The position numbers and the translations under genes are program-made. A stretch of DNA of 64,000 nucleotides from Trema orientale. Its lineage: Eukaryota > Streptophyta > Magnoliopsida > Rosales > Cannabaceae. The DNA lies in contig JXTC01000524.1 of assembly GCA_002914845.1 (NCBI GenBank), positions 66,925-130,924 on the forward strand. Reading direction: 5' to 3'. Position 1 is the stretch's first letter, and each line of letters begins with the position of its first letter. The notes under the pieces were generated by a model. It was not told where the DNA came from. It ran no database searches and worked only from the letters and a program-made list of their open reading frames with translations. Shown here one piece after another: positions 25,568 through 36,100 of this stretch.

Positions 25568-26870
25568 GGTTACTGCCATATCGTGAAATCGAGTTTGAAA
25601 TTGAACTTCTACCCGGAATGGCTCCAATTTCGAAAGCATCGTATCGAATGGCGCCTACTGAATTGAAGGAGTTAAAAATTCAATTACAGGAATTGCTTGA
25701 TAAGAAGTTTATTTGACCGAGCTATTCACCTTAGAGAGCACCTGTGTTGTTTGTGAAGAAGAAAGATGGATCAATGAGAATGTGATGAGAATGTGCATTG
25801 ATTACTATGAGCTGAACAAGGTGATAATTAAAAATAAGTATCCTCTACCCAGGATTGATGACTTATTCGACCAATTGAAGGGTGTGACAGTCTTTCTAAG
25901 ATTGATTTGCAGTTTTGATATCATCAACTCAAAGTACGGGAGGGTGATATACCAAAAGCGGCATTTCGAATACGTTATAGACATTATGAGTTCTTTTTGA
26001 TATCTTTTGGACTCACTAATGCTCCAGCAACCTTCATGAATTTAATGAATAGAGTGTTTATGGATTATTTAGATAAGTTTGTGATCGTATTCATCGATAA
26101 TATTTTGGTATATTTACAAAATGCCAAGGAACATGAGTTGCGTTTGAAGATAGTTCTGGAGAAACTAAGAGAGAATAAGTTGTATGCTAAATTATCGAAA
26201 TGAGAGTTTTGGTTGAAGAAGGTATCTTTCCTTGGACATGTTATTGTGAGAGATGGAATATCTGTAGACCCATCCAAAACAGAGGCGGTAAGTCAGTGGA
26301 AACAACCAACAAATGCAACTGAAGTGAGGAGCTTCTTAGGATTAACATGTTATTATAGACAATTTGTGGAAAGTTTTTCCAAGATTGCTTCTCCAATGAC
26401 TACTTTAACTCACAAGAATGTGAAGTTTGAGTGGTCTACTGAGTGTGAGAAGAGTTTTCAGGAGTTGAAAGAACGTCTTATGACAGCTACAGTATTGGCC
26501 ATCCCAGATAGAGTTGAAGGTCTTGTGATTTACAGTGATGCGTCTGATCAAGGCTTAGGAGCAGTATTAATGCAACATGGAAATGTTATTGTGTATACTT
26601 CTAGACAGCTGAAGGATTATGAAAAGATCTATCCTACCTATGATTTGGAGTTAGTAGCTGTAGTGTTTGCATTGAAGACCTGGAGGTACTACTTGTACGG
26701 TGTATATTGTGATATTTACACCGACCATAAGAGTTTAAAATACATCTTCACGGGAGTTAAACATGCGACAATGGAGGTAGTTAGAGTTGGTAAATGATTA
26801 TGATTGTGACATTCACTACCACCCTGAAAAAGCTAATAAAGTTGCAGATGCTTTAAGTCAGAAGTCTATG
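25568..26870 (+). pseudogene. Reverse transcriptase and RNase H of pol, inactive
   Basis: Blocks in order: [28 protein letters not shown] (then TGA), [53 protein letters not shown] and FIDNILVY. The catalytic motif, normally F/Y-x-D-D, reads F-I-D-N because GAT became AAT at 26099-26101. Next come [20 protein letters not shown] and RNase H with [18 protein letters not shown] and [19 protein letters not shown]. At least three stops and two frameshifts are present. The reading continues across 26213-26797 without a break. Confidence 0.9.
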
Positions 26871-28395
26871 GCATATGCTATTACTATGGAGAAAATTCTT
26901 GTGAGTTTACAAAAAGATCTGTACAGTTTGGAGATGGAGTTCATAGTGGAAAGTTTTTTAGCATTAACGATTCAACCTACAGTTCTGGAGGCAATTAGGG
27001 GAAGTCAATTATTAGATCCCTTAATTGATAAATTGAAGGATGAGGTGATTAATGGTAAACACCCTAATTTTCACAGGTCAGATTATGGAGTATTAATGTA
27101 TAAGGGGTGAATTTGTGCGCTAGATAATTCTGAAATCAAGCAGCAAATCTTGTACAAAGCCCATTACACTTCATATTCGATGCATCCTAGAACTACGAAG
27201 ATGTATGTAGATTTGAAAAATCATTTTTGGTGGCCAAGTATGAAAAGGGATGTTGTGGATTATGTAGCAAAGTACTTAATGTGTCAGCAAAGTAAGGTTG
27301 AACGTTAAAGACCAACGAGATTGTTATAGTCCTTAGAGATTTCTGAGTGGAAGTGGGAACAAATGACTATGGATTTTGTGTCAGGTTTAAGAACAAAGGA
27401 AGAACATGATTCCTTATGGGTCATTGTTGACAAAATGACTAAAACAGCCCATTTTCTGTTTGTTTGGACAACTTACACAGTGGATAAGTTAGCAAGGTTA
27501 CATATACAAGAAATTGTATGATTGCATAGCGTGCCTATTTCAATCATATCTGATAGAGATTCACCTCAGTGTTTTGGAAAAACTTACAGAAAGGCTTAGG
27601 GACTCGGTTAAAGTTTAGTACAACTGCGCATCCTCAAACTGATGGTCAGAGTAAGCGAACTATCCAAACTCTAGAAGATATGTTAGGACTTGTGTGATAG
27701 ATTTTTCGGGATCATGGAATCAATATCTTCCATTAATCGAGTTTTCTTATAATAACAGTTTCCAAGAATCTATCAAAACATCCCTGTATGAAGTGCTATA
27801 TGGTCGGAAGTGTTGATCACCAATTCATTGGCACGAAGCCGGTGAAAGAAGATATGTAGGTTCAGAATTAGTGGACCAAGTGACTAAAGCTACTGAAAAG
27901 ATTAAGAGGAGACTGAGGGCTTCGATTGATCGATAGAAGAAGTACGCTGATAAGTGACGACGACCATTAGAATTTAAAGTTAGGGATATGGTGTTTATGA
28001 AGATCGCACCCATGCCAGGAGTAATGAGATTTGGCAAGAAGGATAAATTAAGCCCTAGGTATGTTGGACCTTTCAAAATAATTGAGCGAGTCGGTGAGAT
28101 GGCCTACCGACTAGCCCTTCCCCCAGCCTTATCCAGGATACATGATGCGTTCTATGTGTCTGTGTTACAGAAGTATTTGTTTGATTCCTCTCATGTGTTG
28201 AGTTATGAGTCTTTGGATGTTGATCTAGAGTTATTGTACGATAAAAAGCTAATAAAAATCCTTAACAGGAAAGAGAAAGAACTCTAAAATAAGACTATTC
28301 TTCTTGTGAAAGTTCTATGGCGAAATCACGTTGTAGAAGAAGTCACTTGGGAATTAGAGGAAGAAATGTGGAAAAAGTATCCGGATTTGTTTTAA
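26871..28395 (+). pseudogene. Integrase with chromodomain-like C-terminus, broken
   Basis: An N-terminal zinc-binding region (HPRTTKMYVDLKNHFWWPSM, CQQSKVER) is followed by the core with acidic residues in MDFVSGL, ISDRDSP and QTLEDML. Stops are scattered (for example about 27308, 27520 and 27697). The last 100 codons are open: [40 protein letters not shown], then a Tekay-type tail ending KKYPDLF at the TAA 28393-28395. The tail resembles the group II chromodomain-containing C-termini that target heterochromatin (family knowledge); I did not check its aromatic cage. Confidence 0.87.
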
Positions 28396-28432
28396 GTTTC
28401 GGGGACAAAACATTTTGTAAATTGTATGGAAT

Positions 28433-28762
28433 CGTAATCCCCTAATTTTGTGAGCAACTTTATTATATTTCTTTTGTGTGTTTTATTGTAGAATGAAAAG
28501 CACAATATCGTTATATATTGTTTAATTTTACGCACATAGTTCACAAGGTAATTTTGTGAATTTGTTATTACGATAAATTTAATTGGAGCTTAGTTGATTT
28601 GTAGATTATTGTTGAAAGAGCCTAGCAAAAGAATTACATAAATCCTATAAGTATTATGCTACATGGCCATATAACATAGTTACGTTTCAGCTTTAGTATT
28701 ATAGAGTAAATGACTAAGTGGTGGTCTAAGTGTTAGTGTGGAAACACCAAGGTATTGTAGTT
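28433..28762 (+). repeat. 3' LTR of the Tekay element, truncated to 330 bp
   Basis: Matches 19648-20016 base for base apart from scattered changes and the missing 39-bp duplication. Homology stops abruptly at 28762 (AAGGTATTGTAGTT), where the sequence switches to a pair of hairpins. No clear polypurine tract precedes it. Confidence 0.88.
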
Positions 28763-28790
28763 AGCAATATTACTTTGTGGATCTTCTTCA

Positions 28791-28859
28791 TGGTCACCCT
28801 TACAGGTGACCACAGAGGCAATCCTACTTCTGCGGCCATGGTTGTTAGAAGCAACCATG
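28791..28859. repeat. Two adjacent perfect hairpins at the truncated LTR edge
   Basis: TGGTCACC/GGTGACCA (28791-28812, 6-nt loop) and CATGGTTG/CAACCATG (28837-28859, 7-nt loop) lie 24 bp apart. They start 28 bp after the 3' LTR breaks off. Both stems are perfect 8-bp inverted repeats in an otherwise AT-rich area. Confidence 0.75.
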
Positions 28860-30090
28860 TATAATATTCTTTTAAAATTAGTTATAAACAATTTTAATCA
28901 ATTTTGACAAATTGATTAAATTGAATAATTTATAATTTATGTTATTTTATTTTTGAATTAATTTTATATTTAATTTTGAACCCTCCAATATCAGTATAAA
29001 GCGATACTATCCTAATATTTTCTAATTTTTTCCTTCCAAACAAATGAATAATGTTAGTGAAATACTGATTATTGAAATATATGTCCTTTAAAAAATGTTG
29101 CACATAATACTTGCACTTGCTTCATTCCGTCAAAAAATTTAGAACGCATAAACGGATTAAAGTCGGCATAAACGAATTAAAGTTGTTTGTCACAAAAAAA
29201 AAAATTTCTCTTTAAATTTAGGGACCTAATATCCCAAAAAAAATGATAATTTAGCGACCATATTTGCCAATTTATAAAAACTTCATGAGATAAATGTACC
29301 AAAAACCTTTTGATTGGTTGAGCTTTCCTAATATTTATGGAGAGTATATTTGTATAGAAATTTGGATTGTAATTTCTCGAAGGATGGCTCTATTGCTACC
29401 TGTCTACTCTAGCCATACTATTCTTAATTTTATTTTCTCAAATAAAAATTTAAAATATAATTATAATTCTTATTCCTTATCTAATCTTTAATTTTTTTTT
29501 TCTGTGTTCCTTTCCCACCCTTCTCCTTCCTCTTCTTTTGATGTTTCTTGCTCCTATTCAACCTAAAAAATCTATTAGTTCTTCGATCCTTTATACAAGA
29601 AATCATAATAATTTTGACAACTTCACTTTAATTAGAAATTATAATTTATCTTCACACACACATATATATAGATATATATTTGCACCAAGTCCTTTAATGA
29701 CAACTTTGTAGTAGACGAGAATAATAGACCTGCAACTTATCATTAAACAGGAGAAGAAAAGGAAAAAAGAACGAAAATCTAATTTATATACAATTTTAAA
29801 CTTGGAAGTATCGTATATGCATATATTACTAAAAATGTATTTATTCAAATTACTCTATTGGTGGGGAAGAAGAACTCTTTCATCAATAAGGTTGAACTTG
29901 AATTGGAGATGAGGATAAAAGAAGAGGGAAATAATACAGAAATGAGTGAGGCTGAAATATATGAAAAAAGTGGAGGGATAGAAAGGGACGGGAAAAGTAC
30001 AGGTGTGATTGCGAGTAGGAAAAAAAAATCTATTTTAGTATGATGGTTAGTTTAATAAAAATTTAGGTTACAATAAGATGTAAGTGAGAT
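28860..30090. other. Intergenic, nothing recognised
   Basis: AT-rich with poly-A/T runs and a short TA-repeat near 29665-29680. The plus-strand frame 29858-30043 (Lys/Glu-rich, 61 codons) has no recognisable domain. Confidence 0.5.
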
Positions 30091-30094
30091 ATCA

Positions 30095-30345
30095 AGTGGG
30101 TCATGCCGTCTTAGCCTGGCTCACGAAAGTTAAGCCCACTCGTATTTCTTGTCAAACTTGATATGATCCAACAAAATATCATACCATACTTGTGCTAGTC
30201 CAAGTTTCAAAACTCTAGGCCTGGCACGGCCCACAAGCATAGGCACACCTCGTGTCGTGCTCATACTTGTGCTAGGCTCTTATCGTGCCTGACATAGTGA
30301 GCCCAATATGTTAGCGTATCTTTGTGCCCAACTTTGGTCGATTTA
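30095..30345. mobile_element. Fragment of a GGCCC-rich hAT-like non-autonomous element
   Basis: A GC-richer block with CCTGGCTCACG, GGCCTGGCACGGCCCAC and CTCTTATCGTGCCTG recalls the composition and word content of the complete element at 31655-32257. I could not identify both terminal inverted repeats, so it is called a diverged or truncated relative. Confidence 0.45.
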
Positions 30346-30974
30346 TTAAATTGTTGTGACAATCAATATTGCACGAATTGTTCTTAAAAATATTTAACTA
30401 AAAAAATTTATTTTGATTTAAAATAATAATCGAAACATGTAATATACCCTTAATTATTTGAAAAGAAAATATTCAATTAAAAATCTTTAGTGCCAAACTA
30501 TTTTTAAAAGAAATAACAAGAAAAGTGAGTTTATATATAAGCAAAAACCAAAAAGATATACAAAATTTGCAGAGATAAATAATATAACAAATAAAAATAA
30601 ATATTTTTTAAAGTATATCTTAAATAAATAATATAATATAACAAATAAATATTTTTTAAAGAATATGCGTGAAATAGCTTAAAATTTGTATATCTTTTGT
30701 TATTTTTTTTCCAATGAATAAGATAGTTGAGAGTAATTTGGGATTATTAAGTATTTTTCAATAGTTTTATTTTCTTATATAAAAAAATAAAATAAAAAAA
30801 AATTGACCAACTTATCAGGTTACCCATCTTTTTTGTTTTAAATAATTTTCTATGTTTATATATGTATTAATTATAATATTTTTTAATAAATCTACTAATA
30901 TTATTTTAGCCATTAGCCCAAATTAGGGTACTCACCCATGGAGTAAATACAAAAATCTCCATTGAAACATCACT

Positions 30975-31240
30975 CATATATATATATATAGGTGAGGTTT
31001 CAATGGCTACTGTTTTTTTAGCTGTTGGATGAAATTCTAATAGTTTTAATTAAATTGGTAGTTGGGAAACAAAATTTATTGTAATTAATTAGCTTTGATA
31101 TTATAAAACTCTTTTAGAAAGTTAACTTCGTGGTGCTTTAATATAAATAATAAATTTATTATTACACGTATTTTAATGATAGTTACTCATGGAGACGTAA
31201 TCATTGAAACCTCCTCAATATTTTATATATATATATCTAT
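30975..31240. mobile_element. MITE with TA-rich termini
   Basis: The left end TATATATAGGTGAGGTTTCA and the reverse complement of the right end share AGGTTTCAATG(G/A)(C/T)TAC. Both lie against (TA)n runs, giving an inverted-repeat element of about 265 bp. It contains CTGTTGGATGAAATTCTAAT, a word I associate with plant MITEs. The exact edges and target duplication are hidden by the TA runs. Confidence 0.5.
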
Positions 31241-31244
31241 ATAT

Positions 31245-31410
31245 TTACAGTTGATAGACATATTTGTCTACCAATTCTGTTAATATACTGAAAAAAAAAA
31301 TTTATGTGTGGTATATAATATTTTATACTTGGTATATAAGTATATGTACCGAATATTTTGTTATAATATCTAAAAATGAACATTTAATTAAATTGGACCC
31401 AAAATTTAGT
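31245..31410 (+). repeat. Partial copy of a 270-bp dispersed repeat
   Basis: Shares TTGATAGACATATTTGTCTA, TTGGTATATAAGTATATGTA and GGACCCAAAATTTAG with the fuller copies at 32438 and 39147. It begins inside the unit, directly after the TA-rich MITE. Confidence 0.6.
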
Positions 31411-31654
31411 TATTTTGCTATAAGATCCTATAACTAATGTTTTAATAACTAAACCAGGTTTTCAAGAAATTTATGTAAGAAAACTTAGTGCTTTTGGCTT
31501 TAATTATTTTTTTCCCCTTAAGATGTGAGTTTCTTTTGTTTTTTTTGTTTTCCAAATAGTTGTATATTACTTGGTTTCTAAATAACATATCTCGAAATCA
31601 ATATTTAAAATTATTAATCTTTTATGACCTTACAAAATATTATAACTAATAATG

Positions 31655-32257
31655 TAGAGATGTCAATGTGGGCCGGGTTTTGTAGGTCGGTCCACATTCC
31701 GAAGAAAAAGCACGGTACTGGCCCGGCCTAGGCCCATATTATGTGGACCTAGGCCGGCATGTTACATATAGTAGAGGCCGGGCTGGGCCTTAGTCATAGG
31801 CCCACAGGCCCGGCCCGGCACCGCCCACATTTAGTCCTTCTATATATAATTTTAAATATATTTCTTCATTAAAATTTTAAAAAATCTTAGTTAAATATTT
31901 TCATTTATATGCATTTAATGTTATTTATTTACTACTTTTTGTTTATTTTCAATTTATTCAAATTTTAAAAGAATGTGAATGGGTTTTAGGCCCATATTTG
32001 ATATTTTAAAGCTTAGAATAACAACAAAATTAGGCCCACATTGTGGCCCACGACTTACATAGGCACAGCCCACTTGGGCACGGCCCATTTAGGCCAGCAT
32101 AAAATATGGGTTGGGCTTGTGAACCATGTCGGACCCCTCAATAAGAATATGGGCTAGGCCGGCCTGGCCCATATTTTAGGTAGGCACGGTACAAAGCCCA
32201 TATGGGCTTATCAAATGTGGGTCGGACCGGCCCAGCCTGGCCCACTTTGCATCTCTA
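31655..32257. mobile_element. Non-autonomous hAT-type element, 603 bp
   Basis: The ends are inverted: TAGAGATGTCAATGTGGGCC on the left and TAGAGATGCAAAGTGGGCC read inward from the right. Flanking 8-mers TAATAATG (31647-31654) and TAATCATA (32258-32265) agree at 6 of 8 positions, as for an aged 8-bp hAT target duplication. The subterminal regions are rich in GGCCCGGCCC and AGGCCCA words, while the centre is AT-rich. No coding capacity. Confidence 0.75.
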
Positions 32258-32437
32258 TAATCATAACATAATTATAAGGACAAAATTTCAATAGTTTTTA
32301 TAACGAGTCCTAAAAGATTTTATATTAAAAAATTGGTATTAAAAAATATTATTTTTGCCCAAATTACAACTACATCTGGGTCCAAATCCCATCTTCTAAA
32401 ATAACCAAGCCTCCTTTATGGATAATCAACAATCAAG

Positions 32438-32705
32438 AAATTTAGGTGGATGACCAATATTTTAAATTTGATTAAGTAGATATCCACTTTTTAAATTTTA
32501 TAGCTAAATATCCAAGTATATATATTTTTACACTTGATAGATATGTTTATCTACTAATTTGAGTTATTGTATTGAAATGTACTGGGTATATAATTTTTTG
32601 TATTTGGTATATAAAATTTTACACTTGGTATATAAATATATATCGGACATTTTGCTATAACATTTATCAAAGGGATATTTACTCAAATTAGGCCCAAAAT
32701 TTTAA
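32438..32705 (+). repeat. Dispersed 270-bp repeat, copy 2
   Basis: Begins GAAATTTAGGTGGATGACCA and ends near TTAGGCCCAAAATTTTAAC. It matches 39147-39420 in the same orientation over its whole length with scattered substitutions. It contains several ACTTGGTATATAWAATTTTA words. Class unknown; no coding capacity and no clear terminal inverted repeat. Confidence 0.7.
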
Positions 32706-32945
32706 CTGGAAATTTAGCTTAGAGAATTTTTAAACTTGGACATTTAGCTATAACATATAAAATTTGGATATCTATTTAAGCAAATTTAAAAAAACGAACA
32801 TACACCTAATTTTCTCTAAATTCTTTGAGAAGGTCCATCAATTAGGGCTTATAGAAATATTTAATTTATTTATTTTTCCTATTTTCTTTTCTTTTTCTTC
32901 CTCTTTCTTGCTCACTTGTTCTCTCCCGCTCTCTCTCTCATCTCC

Positions 32946-32947
<2 letters not shown>

Positions 32948-32985
<38 letters not shown>
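32948..32985. repeat. (CT)n microsatellite
   Basis: About 19 uninterrupted CT units within a larger CT-rich tract (32920-33080). The tract creates Ser/Leu-rich and Arg/Glu-rich open frames on the two strands, which are low-complexity artefacts. Confidence 0.95.
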
Positions 32986-32990
<5 letters not shown>

Positions 32991-33379
32991 CATGGCTCTC
33001 TCTCTCTGTCTTTCAATCTCTCGCTCTCTCTCCTCTCGCGCTCTGTTTCTTTCTCTTCTCTTATGCCCTCTCTCTCTCTCTTATTTTGATTGATTTTCTG
33101 ATGAACTTTCGTACTTTCCGATATTTTGAGGTTCTTCTCCGGCGGCATGTTTGGCGAATTTGTTCTTTCATCTTTAGAGGTATGTATTGTGTTGTTCATG
33201 TGAGCTTTGATTTTGATTTTGTTTAATTGTATTGTGACTTATTTTGGGGCTTTTGATTTTTATTGCTAATTTATCTTGCAATTGATGCTAATTTCTTATA
33301 TAATCTTATTTTTTATTATCAATTAAAGATTATTTATGTTGTCCTATGTATTTTTAAATTATTTTTCTTAATTAGTACT

Positions 33380-34130
33380 AGTTCATGAATTTGTTGTCTG
33401 GTTTATATGTTTTCTGTGGTAGTATATGGTATTACTGTTCGTTGGTTTTTGTTGCTGAAGATGTTCACTATTTTTAGTTTAGTTCATGAATTCTTTGTCG
33501 CGGTATATGTGATTTTTATGTGGGTATATAGTGCTTCTTTTCTCTAGTTTCTGTTTATGAATATGTCAGATATTTTCTAATTTGGTTCATAAATTTTTGG
33601 TTTGTACATATAATTGTTAAGCTGGTATATTGTATTTTTGGTCGTGGTATATGATTTTTGAATTATTTTTCGTAATTGATAATGGTTTTTATCGTGGTAG
33701 TACATTTTCTTTGGTAATTCGTGTTATAATTGATCTTAATTCATGTAGTCTTTTTTTTTTTTTTTTAAAGTTTAAGTAGCTATTTTTATTTTCCTGTGTG
33801 TGTTGAACTTTTTTTTGTAATTGGTAATGGTTCACTACATTTTAGTCGTAGTACATGTGATATTTGTAATGGTATATGTGACCTATTTCATGGTATATGG
33901 TATTATTATTCACTGGTTTTTGTTTGTGAACATATTCTGCATTTATACTTTGGTTCATTTATTTTTGGTCTTGGTATATATATATCTATATATATATTTT
34001 TGTGTTGGTATATGCCTTTTTTTGTTAGTATTGATCAAGATGTTCAGTGCTATTGTTTAGTTCATATATTCTTAGTCTTGGTATATATATTTTTTTCGCA
34101 GTGGTATATGTTGTGTGGTTATTGTTGATT
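33380..34130 (+). repeat. Left-arm tandem-like repeats (GTTCATGAAT...GGTATATG)
   Basis: At least five diverged units of roughly 100-150 bp carry a GTTCAT(G/A)AATT word followed by one or two GTGGTATATG words (about 33380, 33480, 33580, 33950 and 34060). The open frames 33796-34128 and 33821-34060 in this arm are Ile/Tyr/Phe-rich translations of the repeat and are not called as genes. Confidence 0.55.
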
Positions 34131-34344
34131 AACCTATTAATTATTTTGCTATTATTAATCAAGAGTTTGAACCCATGTATGTTGTTTTTCTATTCTGTTT
34201 TTTTTTTTTTTTTCTGTGGTATATGATTTTTTGTACTTGGTACATGGATTTTTTAACTTTGTATGTATATATGTGCATGTACCTCTTGAACCAATAGATG
34301 AGATTTTTTTTATATTAATATTTGTTTCTTAGTTTTTTTATACA

Positions 34345-34467
34345 GGTTCATATACTAATTATGAAATTGATGAAAATGGGAATTTTAAGTACCTTTTTAT
34401 GGCGTTTGGAGCTTCCATTAAAGGGTGGTGTCATTGTAAGTATGTGATATCAGCTCATGGAACATAG
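34345..34467 (+). pseudogene. MULE transposase fragment
   Basis: After a splice-acceptor-like TATACAG the frame reads GSYTNYEIDENG, NFKYLFMAFGASIKGW, CHCKYVISAHGT and then TAG. This matches the N-terminal edge of the plant MULE transposase core, where F-K-Y-x-F-x-A-x-G-A-S-I is followed by C(R)PVI-x-V-D-G-T (family knowledge). The first catalytic Asp of the DDE triad, in V-D-G-T, is His here. Only 40 codons remain; no downstream transposase is readable. Confidence 0.75.
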
Positions 34468-35239
34468 TGATCATTACTTTTTTTTTTTGGCATCGAGTTT
34501 GTAGTTTATTTTGTTTTGAAATGAAAGGTTTTTTTTTCATATTCTAGTACATGAATTTTTAGTCTTGATATATGAAATTATTGTCATGGTATATAAGGTT
34601 ATATATTAGTTTTGTTAATTTAGATATTGGATATTGTTATTTTGTTTCTATTTATTCTTACACTTTCAGGTACATAATTTTTTATTATTGGTATATTAAA
34701 ATTTAATCATGATATATAAAGTTATATTAAAATTTAGTCTTATATACTAAGTTCCAATTCTTAAGATCTATGAAGAAAAAATATTATCATTCCTTGACAG
34801 TTTAGATCATTCAAGTGTACCTCACAAAGTGAATAACTAGAAGTAAGTAAGTAACAATTTGATTTATTGCATTATACAAAATGTATGAACTAAGGATAAA
34901 ATTTTCTAATATTCAATATATTCACAATTAAAAGTTTTTAGTACAATAATCCTTGTCAAATTAAAAAAACCAAAATATCATATTGTTTTTTCTAAACCAA
35001 TAAAAGATCATATTTTCCATATCACTTTTATTTTTGAGTTTCTGTATCACTTGTATATCCTGTCTTTGTCTTGTTATCGGCCAAATGATAAAGTTCAACG
35101 ACTGTCTTTTGCCGAAAAAATATCATTTTATCTTGTGTTACTTCCTTTATGCCAACATTTATCATTAATGCCTCTGCTCTTTTGATTACAAACATGTCAT
35201 AGTCAACCCTGTTTTCATGAGAAAAACTATCAATTAACT

Positions 35240-36100
35240 AAATACAAATTAAAGTGGTACTATAAAATTCATGAACCACGATGAAAATTTCATGAACCAC
35301 TATAAAAATCATGAACCACTATGCAATTAAAGACAAAGGAAGAAAGTGTTAAACTTGGGAAAAAAAAAGTTATTGTGATTCACGCAGTAAGTTGTAGTAT
35401 TCAAAATCTAAACCAAATCCTAAATATTATTCTTGTAAAGAGAAATAAACTCATTCTTATGGTGTAGTGTGATGCATGTTTAAAAGAAAAACTCCAAAGA
35501 ACAACAGCTAAGAAATTAAGCAAAGAACAACAGTTAAGAAGTGAAATAAAGAACAATAAATAAGATATGAACCATGTACCAAACCACTATAATTTTTGAA
35601 ATCCCCTATGTATTTACTAAACTTAGTTTTTGAAACTTCTTTGTGCTTATTATATAAAAGAAAGTGACATCAGTATTTGTGCTTAAAGTTTAAGGGATCT
35701 TATTGAATAAGGAAAAAAGTACCACGGAATATGAAGTGACATGAACCAAACACAAATTAATCAAATATATGAACAAAATAAATAAGGTTATTAACGAATC
35801 ACATAAATTTATTAACTAAACACAAATTAAAGTGGTACTAAAAAATTCTGAATCACTATTAAAAATTAATGAACTACGACGAAAATTTTACGAACAACAA
35901 ATAAAAATCATGAAACACTATGAAAATCATGAACCACCATGAAAAAATTATGAACTAATATGAAAATTTCATGAATCATTATGAAAAAATTATGAACTAC
36001 CACGAAAATTTCATGAACCATTATGAAAAGTTCCAAACTGCAGTTTATATTTCCATAGAATATCGTGTAAATGTTGTTCTTGTATAGCTCTGGTCATTAA
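35240..36100. repeat. Right-arm array of CATGAACCA(C/T)-type short repeats
   Basis: Words such as CATGAACCACTATGAAAAT recur every 18-25 bp, most regularly at 35270-35330 and 35870-36030, and more sparsely to about 37100. Read in reverse complement they resemble the GTTCATGAATTTT words of the left arm. No coding capacity. Confidence 0.6.

Larger units (their letters stand above)
19648..28762 (+). mobile_element. Ty3/gypsy LTR retrotransposon, Tekay/Del-type chromovirus, decayed
   Basis: Order seen: 5' LTR, primer-binding site, gag, protease, RT, RNase H, integrase, chromodomain-like C-terminus, then a truncated 3' LTR. The end of pol reads LVKVLWRNHVVEEVTWELEE, the C-terminal signature I associate with Tekay/Del chromoviruses. 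The coding part has many in-frame stops and frameshifts, plus mutated active sites in protease and RT, so it cannot be autonomous. The 3' LTR breaks off after 330 bp against a full LTR of about 3.07 kb. The deleted right end explains why no target duplication is found. Confidence 0.93.

Noticed and set aside
28791..28860. Helitron 3' terminus
   Set aside because: Hairpins are present, but no CTRR end with a following T and no matching 5' TC end were seen.
32764..33199. Ser/Leu-rich plus-strand ORF and Arg/Glu-rich minus-strand ORF
   Set aside because: Both are translations of the CT/GA microsatellite tract, with no domain.
33796..34128. Hydrophobic ORFs in the MULE-like left arm
   Set aside because: They follow the GGTATATG/TTCATG repeat units. 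Hydrophobicity results from TA/TG-rich DNA.
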